11,210 nt of DNA, from NCBI GenBank assembly GCA_900557585.1, contig USTJ01000007.1, positions 1-11,210 of the forward strand, read 5' to 3'. Under the pieces are notes generated by a model that was given only the letters and a program-made list of their open reading frames with translations, searched no databases and was not told the origin of the DNA. This document shows, piece by piece, positions 1-5,365 of the stretch (the stretch's first letter is position 1; every line of letters begins with the position of its first letter). The translations under genes were made by a program, and so were the position numbers. The stretch is from an uncultured Eubacteriales bacterium (GTDB taxonomy: Bacteria; Bacillota; Clostridia; Christensenellales; UBA1242).

Positions 1-379
1 TCATTCCTTTTGAAGAAGCATATTCCAAAATGGTTTGAATGTCTTTGTCTCCGTCTTTGCTTACCACTTTATTTTTAACGCTATGACCTGTTGCCATTGC
101 GGTTGCGGCTGCGGCGCTGTCGGTTGGCCCAAGAAGTGTTTTTGATGATGTGTTCACTTTGCATTTATAGTCGTTTTCAAATTCAAGTGAAGAAATGCCA
201 TATTCAATTTTGGCGTTTTCAATGTGATTTTCGCCCATGCCGTCACCAATCAAAACAACAAGGTTTTGAATGTTGTTGCTGGTTTCAAGTTTTGGAGTTT
301 GCTCTTTGCAACCAACAAAAAAGATTCCACAAGAAAATAGCATGATGAAAACCAAAAAATAGTTTAGAAATTTTTTCAT
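1..379 (-). CDS. Alkaline phosphatase-family lipoprotein, N-terminal part (runs off left edge)
   Basis: The first 126 residues are visible; the remainder lies beyond the left edge. The start codon is at 377-379 on the minus strand, with AGGAG at 386-390 six bases upstream. Residues 1-23 form a lipoprotein signal peptide (MKKF, a hydrophobic run, then FVGC), so C24 is the likely lipidated cysteine and the enzyme would sit on the outer face of the membrane. C17 (LFSC) is a weaker alternative. Residues 41-49 (VVLIGDGMG) match the metal-binding Asp motif of PhoA-type phosphatases, giving D46. Residues 86-97 (TDSAAAATAMAT) match the catalytic motif TDSAASATAWST, giving nucleophile S88. The family releases phosphate from phosphomonoesters using two zinc ions and one magnesium ion; the His and Asp ligands of the C-terminal half cannot be checked. 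It is transcribed away from spoIIE. Superfamily assignment is firm; substrate is inferred. Confidence 0.88.
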   Translation of the reverse strand, partial: MKKFLNYFLVFIMLFSCGIFFVGCKEQTPKLETSNNIQNLVVLIGDGMGENHIENAKIEYGISSLEFENDYKCKVNTSSKTLLGPTDSAAAATAMATGHSVKNKVVSKDGDKDIQTILEYASSKGM

Positions 380-397
380 TTTATTCTCCTTGAATCA

Positions 398-426
398 AGT
401 ATAGCAAATCAAAAACCAAGTGTAAA
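398..426 (-). promoter_or_regulatory. Sigma-A-type promoter of the phosphatase gene
   Basis: Read on the minus strand, a -35 hexamer TTTACA (421-426) and a -10 hexamer TATACT (398-403) are separated by exactly 17 bp (404-420). Transcription would start near 391. That leaves a leader of only about 12 nt, which just contains the AGGAG ribosome binding site. Confidence 0.7.
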
Positions 427-455
427 GTTTTTGAAAAAAATGATTTTGTTTAAAT

Positions 456-463
456 TTCGACAA
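456..463 (-). promoter_or_regulatory. Spo0A box between the phosphatase and spoIIE
   Basis: The minus strand reads TTGTCGAA, a perfect match to the Spo0A-binding consensus (0A box). A poorer half site, TTGTTTAA (6 of 8 matches), lies at 446-453 in the opposite orientation, so the two form an imperfect inverted pair. In Bacillus, spoIIE is directly activated by phosphorylated Spo0A at a sigma-A promoter, and the same control is plausible here. The box is about 77 bp upstream of the spoIIE start codon and about 69 bp upstream of the inferred phosphatase transcription start. It could therefore act on either gene. Confidence 0.6.
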
Positions 464-498
464 GAAAAAACTTTTTCTTTATCTTTGCCTGTTTTTTC

Positions 499-530
499 TT
501 GAAACTTATGCACAGAAGTTTTGATAAAAT
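499..530 (+). promoter_or_regulatory. Candidate spoIIE promoter (spacing uncertain)
   Basis: A -35-like TTGAAA lies at 499-504. The possible -10 elements are TGATAA (522-527, 17-bp spacer) or TAAAAT (525-530, 20-bp spacer). The long spacer recalls the unusually spaced, Spo0A-activated sigma-A promoters of Bacillus spoIIG and spoIIE. Using TAAAAT, transcription would start at about 537, the first base of the start codon, giving a leaderless mRNA. A rival layout uses TATCTT at 480-485 as -10, which would put the Spo0A box at 456-463 over the -35 position. Sequence alone does not decide between these. Confidence 0.35.
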
Positions 531-536
531 GAAAGC

Positions 537-2840
537 ATGGCGAAAATTAAAGAAATTTTAAAGAAAAACAAAGGCACAATTTTGATTTATGCTTTGCTTT
601 TTGTTTGTTTTTTGGTGCTTGCCAAAGCCTGCATTTTGGAAATTATGAGTCCGTTTTCAATTGCTTTTGCTTTTGCACTTTTGCTTTTAAAGAAAAATGG
701 ATTTTTTGTTGCTTTTTCATATTTTGTTTCAAACATGATTTTTAATTTGACGCTTGACGGGCTTATTATTTTTGCATCATCGACATTTTCAATTGTGCTT
801 TTGTGGCTTCTTTTTAAAATTTTGAAAAAGAAAATCAATTTGGTTTCTTGCCTTATAATGACTGCGATAAGCCAGGCGGGATATGTATATTTCAATGTTT
901 ATTCAACCGAGAAAATTGTGATTTGTGCGGTTTCAATTTTTGTTTCGCTTTGCTTTGTTTATGTTTTCAAAATTGCATTTCAAGCAATTTTTGTTCGAGG
1001 TGTTCAAAGTCGTTTCACAAGTGACGAAACTGTTTGTTTTTCTGCTTTTTGCATTGCATTTTTTTGCGGAATAAGCAACATGTTTTCTTCGTTTGCTTTT
1101 GTTTCAGTTGCTCTTGTTGCGTTTTTAGTTTTGCTTTGTTCAAGAAGTTTTTCAAAAACTGTTACGCTTTGCTTATCGGCACTTGCAGGGCTTGGTTTTG
1201 CTTTTGATTCGGGCTCGCTTGTTTTCATGGCAATTTTTGTTTGCTTTGCAATTGTGTCGTGTCTTCTTTGCGAAAACAAACGCATTTTTTCGGGCATCAT
1301 GATTCTTTTTTGTGATGCTCTTTTTGGACTGTTTTTCAATGCATATGTTTCATATAATATCTTTTCGGTGATTCCGCTTTTTGTTGCGGTTTTAATTTTC
1401 TTGTTTGTTCCAAATAAGATTTTTTTAATGGTGAAAAATTTCAGTTTTTCATATGAAGGAAGTTTGCTTTCTGAATTTTTGATTTTAGGGGAGCGGGAAA
1501 AAGTGAAAAACCGCCTTTTAATGGTGAATGGGCTTTTTTCTGAAATGCAAAATGAATATCGAAATTTGAGCATTGGCTCGGCGGAAAGAAGTGGGGCTTG
1601 TGAAATGCTTTCAGAAGATTTAATGCTTAAACTTTGTGAAAGGTGCCCAAACAAAAATTTTTGCAAAGAGAATCAGAAGGTGAAGCAGTCGCTTGAAAAG
1701 TTGTTTTTGTTCGGAATGGAAAAGCAGAAAGTTACAATTCTTGATGCAAGCAATTTGATTGCCGAAAAATGTGTGTCGCTTTCAAGCGTGATTGCCGAGG
1801 TGAACTCTTCGCTGAAACAATATTTCGAATATGAAAAAACCATCAAAGAGAATGACCAAGGAAAAATCATGATAAGCGAGCAACTTGGCTCAACTGCTCA
1901 AATCTTTAAAGAACTTGCAAAAACAAGTTTTGAAGAACAAACAATAGATAAAGTGCGCTCAACATTTGTTCAAGACGAACTTTCACGAAGAAATGTTGTG
2001 ATAAATGAATGTGTGGTTTTAACAAACTCTTTTGGTGTTAAAAAAGTTGTGTTGGTTGTTCGAAACAAAGATGCTTTGTCGCCCGAAATTGCAAATGGTT
2101 TAAAAGCAATTTTTAAAATTGATTTTTCTTTGGAAGAGAGAAAAATGAGCAAATTTTCTGGGTGGACAATTGCTTCTTTTGTGCCAAGCGAGAAATATAA
2201 ATTGGCGGTTGGTTTTGCGTCGAATGCGAAAGACAATGCAAGTGTTTCGGGTGACACTTCGGGAATGGTGAAAATTGATAACAATCGCTATTTGTTTGCC
2301 ATTTCTGACGGAATGGGGCATGGTGAAAAAGCCAACAAAATTGCAACCGACACTTTGAATTTGGTTGAAAACTTTTATAAAGCGGGCTTTTCAAGCGAGA
2401 CCATTGTTTCAAGCATAAACAAAATTTTGCTTCCACGCGCAGAAGATAGTTTTGTGACACTTGATGCAATGATTGTTGACCTTTCCGAAGGTGTTGCAGA
2501 TTTTGTGAAAGTTGGGTCAACCATAAGTGTTGTGAAATCTAAAAATCAGTGCAAAATGATATATTGTGACAGTTTGCCACTTGGCATCACCGAGGTTTCT
2601 GCTCCACAAGTTCAAAGTGTGGTTTTGAAAGAACAAGACATTGTGGTTTTGGCAAGTGATGGAGTTGTTGACAGTTTTGACAAGGTTGAAGATTTTGTTT
2701 CGTTTGTAAACAACAGCACAATCATGAACATTCAAATGCTTGCCGATGACATTTTAGAAGAGGCGGAAAGCCGAACGAAACATCCAGATGACATGACGGT
2801 TATTGTTTTGAAAATTTCTGCAAATCATATTAGTGCTTGA
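537..2840 (+). CDS. spoIIE: Stage II sporulation protein E (SpoIIE), membrane-bound PP2C-type phosphatase
   Basis: This 767-residue protein is slightly shorter than the roughly 827-residue Bacillus protein. Residues about 13-305 are very hydrophobic and contain roughly ten membrane spans. A central soluble region follows, with a Cys cluster (C367, C370, C376), and residues about 555-767 form a PP2C (PPM) serine phosphatase domain. Metal-binding acidic residues are in place: D573 (VSGD), D591 (SDGMGHG), D708 (ASDGVVD), and D751/D752 (HPDDMTV). The D573-D591 spacing of 18 equals that of Bacillus D610/D628. SpoIIE sits at the polar septum, interacts with FtsZ, and dephosphorylates SpoIIAA to release sigma-F in the forespore. 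An in-frame TAA at 525-527 fixes 537 as the earliest start, and no convincing ribosome binding site precedes it. The gene is divergent from the phosphatase and upstream of tilS, as near Bacillus spoIIE. Confidence 0.96.
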   Translation: MAKIKEILKKNKGTILIYALLFVCFLVLAKACILEIMSPFSIAFAFALLLLKKNGFFVAFSYFVSNMIFNLTLDGLIIFASSTFSIVLLWLLFKILKKKINLVSCLIMTAISQAGYVYFNVYSTEKIVICAVSIFVSLCFVYVFKIAFQAIFVRGVQSRFTSDETVCFSAFCIAFFCGISNMFSSFAFVSVALVAFLVLLCSRSFSKTVTLCLSALAGLGFAFDSGSLVFMAIFVCFAIVSCLLCENKRIFSGIMILFCDALFGLFFNAYVSYNIFSVIPLFVAVLIFLFVPNKIFLMVKNFSFSYEGSLLSEFLILGEREKVKNRLLMVNGLFSEMQNEYRNLSIGSAERSGACEMLSEDLMLKLCERCPNKNFCKENQKVKQSLEKLFLFGMEKQKVTILDASNLIAEKCVSLSSVIAEVNSSLKQYFEYEKTIKENDQGKIMISEQLGSTAQIFKELAKTSFEEQTIDKVRSTFVQDELSRRNVVINECVVLTNSFGVKKVVLVVRNKDALSPEIANGLKAIFKIDFSLEERKMSKFSGWTIASFVPSEKYKLAVGFASNAKDNASVSGDTSGMVKIDNNRYLFAISDGMGHGEKANKIATDTLNLVENFYKAGFSSETIVSSINKILLPRAEDSFVTLDAMIVDLSEGVADFVKVGSTISVVKSKNQCKMIYCDSLPLGITEVSAPQVQSVVLKEQDIVVLASDGVVDSFDKVEDFVSFVNNSTIMNIQMLADDILEEAESRTKHPDDMTVIVLKISANHISA

Positions 2841-2865
2841 TTTTGTTTTGAAAAATCGTTATAAT
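2837..2865 (+). promoter_or_regulatory. Sigma-A-type promoter of tilS, overlapping the spoIIE stop codon
   Basis: A -35 TTGATT (2837-2842) and a perfect -10 TATAAT (2860-2865) are separated by 17 bp. The -35 overlaps the spoIIE stop codon (2838-2840). Transcription would start near 2872, about 15 nt before the tilS ATG and just ahead of its ribosome binding site. This allows tilS to be expressed in growing cells without sporulation control. Confidence 0.72.
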
Positions 2866-2886
2866 GTGTGCAAAGGAAGAAAAACC

Positions 2887-4230
2887 ATGAAACTTGACTA
2901 TAATGCACTGAACCCATATGTTTTCAAGGGCGACAAAGTGATTGTTGCTTGCAGTGGAGGGGCAGACTCTATGTGTCTTTTGTCTCTTTTAATGCAAAAG
3001 CAAAAAGAAACCGATTTTGAACTTGTTGTGCTTCATGTGAACCATAACATTCGCGACAAAGAGGCAGACCGTGACGAACAGTTTGTTCGTGAGTTTTGTG
3101 AAAAAAACAATTTGAAATTTACTTGCACAGCGGTGAAAGCGCTTGAATATGCAAAAAAATATGCTAAAAGTGTTGAGCAAAGTGCAAGAGAACTTCGCTA
3201 TGAAGAGTTCAGAAAAACTCTTGAAAAAGAAAAAGCCAACAAAATTGCTGTGGCTCACCATAAAGATGACCAAGCCGAAACCATTTTGATGCATATTTTC
3301 AGGGGCAGTTCAATCAAGGGCGCAAGCGGAATGGCAAGCGTTTCGGGAAACATTATTCGTCCTCTTTTGGACTTTTCAAGAAAAGATATTGAAGAATATA
3401 ACAAACAAAACAAGGTTCCAAGCGTTGAAGATTCAACAAACAGCGATGTGAACTATCGCAGAAATTTTCTTCGACACCAAGTTTTGCCCGAGGTTGAAAA
3501 AATCTATCCGGGTGCAGTGAACGCTCTTTGCGAGTTTGCAAAGCGTTGCAAAATTGATGATGATTTCATTGAAAGTCAGGTTCCAGTTGCCCTTTTGAAA
3601 GCGGGTAAAACCGAGGTCAAAATCATGCAAGAAGCAGACGAAAAACCTGTTGCTGTAAAAATTAGACTTATCAAAAAAGCGTTTGAAAAAATTGGTGTTT
3701 TTGCAGACATCGAACAAAAACATTTGCGGGCGGTTTTGGAACTTTTCAAAATGAAAAGTGGTGCAAGTGTGTCGCTTCCTTGCTCGCTTTATGGCGTTAA
3801 GGTTTATGACGGCGTTGTGATTTCTAAAAAGAAGATAAAAGAAAAACAAACCGAAAAACCATTTGTGCTTGGAGAGGTTGATTTTAAAGGTTTTGGACAA
3901 ATTTATGCCATTAACATAACCGACAAACAAGACCCAGAGTTTGGCGATGGCAACCATTATCTTGACCTTGCAAAAATTCCATTTTCTGCGGTTTGGCGAA
4001 CAAGAAAAGATGGCGACCTTTTCACAAAGTTTGGAAGCGGAACAAAGAAACTTAACGACTATTTCACCGACAAAAAAGTTGAAAGAGCACTTCGTGACCA
4101 AATTCCTGTTCTTGCAGTTGGAAACAAGATTTTGGCAGTTGCGGGAATGGACATTTCAGAAAATGTGAAAATTACTTCTAAAACCGAGCAAATCATAAAA
4201 ATTATTTATGCTAAACGGACACTTGCTTGA
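2887..4230 (+). CDS. tilS: tRNA(Ile)-lysidine synthase TilS
   Basis: TilS ligates lysine to the C2 of cytidine 34 in the CAU anticodon of a minor tRNA-Ile, using ATP. This changes the tRNA from Met to Ile identity, so it reads AUA. The 447-residue protein has the N-type ATP pyrophosphatase PP-loop SGGADS at residues 23-28, the family motif HHKDDQAET at 124-132, and the NYRRNFLR segment at 189-196. The C-terminal TilS domain covers about 366-432 (RTRKDGD, GTKKLNDYF, then RDQIPVL and ISENVKIT). I chose ATG at 2887 because AAGGAAG precedes it by 7 bp and the protein then starts close to the PP-loop. A GTG at 2833 would overlap the spoIIE stop and lies upstream of the inferred transcription start. 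tilS lies near spoIIE in Bacillus too; here the gap is 46 bp. Confidence 0.96.
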   Translation: MKLDYNALNPYVFKGDKVIVACSGGADSMCLLSLLMQKQKETDFELVVLHVNHNIRDKEADRDEQFVREFCEKNNLKFTCTAVKALEYAKKYAKSVEQSARELRYEEFRKTLEKEKANKIAVAHHKDDQAETILMHIFRGSSIKGASGMASVSGNIIRPLLDFSRKDIEEYNKQNKVPSVEDSTNSDVNYRRNFLRHQVLPEVEKIYPGAVNALCEFAKRCKIDDDFIESQVPVALLKAGKTEVKIMQEADEKPVAVKIRLIKKAFEKIGVFADIEQKHLRAVLELFKMKSGASVSLPCSLYGVKVYDGVVISKKKIKEKQTEKPFVLGEVDFKGFGQIYAINITDKQDPEFGDGNHYLDLAKIPFSAVWRTRKDGDLFTKFGSGTKKLNDYFTDKKVERALRDQIPVLAVGNKILAVAGMDISENVKITSKTEQIIKIIYAKRTLA

Positions 4231-4239
4231 CAAAGCAAG
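4222..4239 (+). repeat. Small inverted repeat across the tilS stop codon
   Basis: CTTGCTT (4222-4228) and AAGCAAG (4233-4239) are perfect complements around the 4-base loop GACA. The dyad includes the tilS stop codon (4228-4230) and a perfect TTGACA (4227-4232). No T tract follows, so it is not a standard intrinsic terminator. It could be an operator, an mRNA 3'-end structure, or chance. Confidence 0.45.
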
Positions 4240-4261
4240 AAACTAAATGTAAACTTATAAT
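4227..4261 (+). promoter_or_regulatory. Candidate promoter of the small membrane protein and the 304-residue gene
   Basis: A perfect -35 TTGACA (4227-4232) is followed after 17 bp by TAAACT (4250-4255), a moderate -10. A perfect TATAAT lies slightly farther on (4256-4261), but it is 23 bp from TTGACA and has no good -35 of its own. Either would start transcription a few bases before the GGAGG at 4271-4275. Some promoter is likely here, but the exact elements are ambiguous. Confidence 0.45.
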
Positions 4262-4283
4262 ATAAAATGTGGAGGAAAGGGGA

Positions 4284-4394
4284 ATGTTCAAAAAAAGATT
4301 CAGCATTTTGAAAATTTTAATTTGCATTGTGATTGCTGGAATTTGTTTATTCCTTCTTCTTCGTGGGCAAATTAACTATAACATTGTGAACTAG
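4284..4394 (+). CDS. Small single-span membrane protein, 36 residues, unknown function
   Basis: The predicted protein, beginning MFKKRFSILK, has a basic N-terminus, then one hydrophobic span (residues about 8-26) ending in LFLLLRG, and a short polar tail. The inside-positive rule suggests N-in, C-out. It has the strongest ribosome binding site in the window: GGAGG at 4271-4275 plus a further purine run up to the ATG. Its stop codon is only 6 bp before the next start (4401), so the two are probably co-transcribed and translationally coupled. I do not recognise a family. It might be a functional small protein, or a leader reading frame that carries ribosomes to the next start, which has a poor ribosome binding site. 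The strong initiation signal supports real translation. Confidence 0.65.
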   Translation: MFKKRFSILKILICIVIAGICLFLLLRGQINYNIVN

Positions 4395-4400
4395 GCGAAC

Positions 4401-5315
4401 ATGAAAAAACATAGAAAATCTGGATTTTTTTTAAAACTTACAATTGTTCTTGCAATTTTGGTTGCAATTTGTTGTGGTGCATATTTTGCAATTGACAAAC
4501 TTGTTGTTCCAAAATATTTTTCGCAATATGGAATCCACGACCTTGGCGAACTTGTTGGAATGATGCAAACACTTTATAAAAGCCCAAAAGAAAGTGAAAT
4601 CATTACAAATGGATACACCAAAGCAGACGAAACTTCTGCAAACAAAAAACTTGTTGGAGCAGGCTTTCCAAAAGAAGACGGAACTGGCAAAATTGACTAT
4701 GTTTCAGTTTCAAAAGGCGAGGCAAGTTTGAATGCTGGTGTCTATCATTTTACAGACAAGGAACTTGCTTGTGTTTTAAACGACATTTTGGCAAGTGGGG
4801 TTGTTCAAAGCAACCTTCAAAACCTGAACCATCTTGGCGACATTAAAATTACGGTTCTTGAATTTATTGTGAACCCTAAACAAGTTCAAGAGGGTGGAAG
4901 TTTCACCTATTCAACCAACAGTGCAGACATTTCTTGCACCTTTAAAATTGATACATCATTGGTTCGTGAACAAATGGCAAAAGCAATGGACACTCCAATT
5001 TTCCTTTTGAACATGATTATTCCAAAAACTCTTTATATCACTGTTGACTATTCAATTTCGCTTGGCGAAGACGGCAACTGGAAAATTGAACCACAAGACA
5101 TGGCGATAAACGGAAGAACTGCAAAACAAAGTGAAATTTTGATTGACCTTATGATAAGTTTCATTTTTCCACCAGAAGATGAAATGACACAAGAAAAAAT
5201 GACCGAGGCAATTGGTGGAGTTCTTCTTTCAGGAATCGAGGTTCTTGGCGACCTTTCGTTTGAATATAACATTGACGCAACGGGAACAAACGGCGTTATC
5301 ATTACAATGAACTAA
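4401..5315 (+). CDS. Membrane-anchored protein of unknown function, 304 residues
   Basis: A basic N-terminus (MKKHRKS) is followed by one hydrophobic segment (residues about 9-31) with no signal-peptidase or lipobox pattern at its end. The protein is therefore probably a single-pass anchor with a C-terminal domain outside the cell. The exported part (about 35-304) has alternating hydrophobic and polar residues typical of beta strands (ITVLEFIVNP, TFKIDTSLV, LYITVDYSISL). A segment at 117-130 (FTDKELACVLNDIL) and the late beta pattern loosely recall extracellular DUF2140/YpmS-like proteins, but this is only a resemblance. I see no catalytic motif. The region before the ATG (only AGGCG) is a weak ribosome binding site, so translation probably depends on the 36-codon gene ending 6 bp earlier. 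In Bacillus, hpt and ftsH occupy this position after tilS, so the context does not reveal its role. Confidence 0.85.
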   Translation: MKKHRKSGFFLKLTIVLAILVAICCGAYFAIDKLVVPKYFSQYGIHDLGELVGMMQTLYKSPKESEIITNGYTKADETSANKKLVGAGFPKEDGTGKIDYVSVSKGEASLNAGVYHFTDKELACVLNDILASGVVQSNLQNLNHLGDIKITVLEFIVNPKQVQEGGSFTYSTNSADISCTFKIDTSLVREQMAKAMDTPIFLLNMIIPKTLYITVDYSISLGEDGNWKIEPQDMAINGRTAKQSEILIDLMISFIFPPEDEMTQEKMTEAIGGVLLSGIEVLGDLSFEYNIDATGTNGVIITMN

Positions 5316-5333
5316 CAAAGAAAAAAGCATTTT

Positions 5334-5363
5334 AAAAGAGAGTAAATTTTACTCTCTTTTTTT
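5334..5363 (+). terminator. Two-way intrinsic terminator between convergent genes
   Basis: An 11-bp stem, AAAAGAGAGTA (5334-5344) with TACTCTCTTTT (5350-5360), closes the 5-base loop AATTT and runs into seven Ts (5357-5363). The A-rich left arm gives a T run on the other strand too. It lies 18 bp after the stop codon of the 304-residue gene and 2 bp beyond the stop codon of the convergent ATPase gene, so it can serve both. Confidence 0.85.
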
Positions 5364-5365
5364 GT

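Noticed and set aside
91..345. 84-codon plus-strand open frame at the left edge
   Set aside because: The minus strand here encodes the alkaline phosphatase motifs and signal peptide; the plus frame is Cys/Arg/Gln-rich nonsense with no ribosome binding site.
1004..1666. 220-codon open frame on the minus strand
   Set aside because: It is the shadow of the Phe/Leu-rich membrane part of spoIIE, giving a low-complexity Lys/Ser/Thr protein with no ribosome binding site or domain.
2833..2886. GTG start for tilS that overlaps the spoIIE stop
   Set aside because: It would add 18 unconserved residues, has no ribosome binding site and lies upstream of the inferred tilS transcription start; ATG 2887 has AAGGAAG at good distance.
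3433..4101. 222-codon open frame on the minus strand
   Set aside because: It lies wholly within tilS on the opposite strand, is rich in Phe, Asn and Cys as expected from reversed AT-rich coding sequence, and has no recognisable domain.
4222..4239. Intrinsic terminator after tilS
   Set aside because: The hairpin has no T run after it, and the next gene follows within 60 bp.
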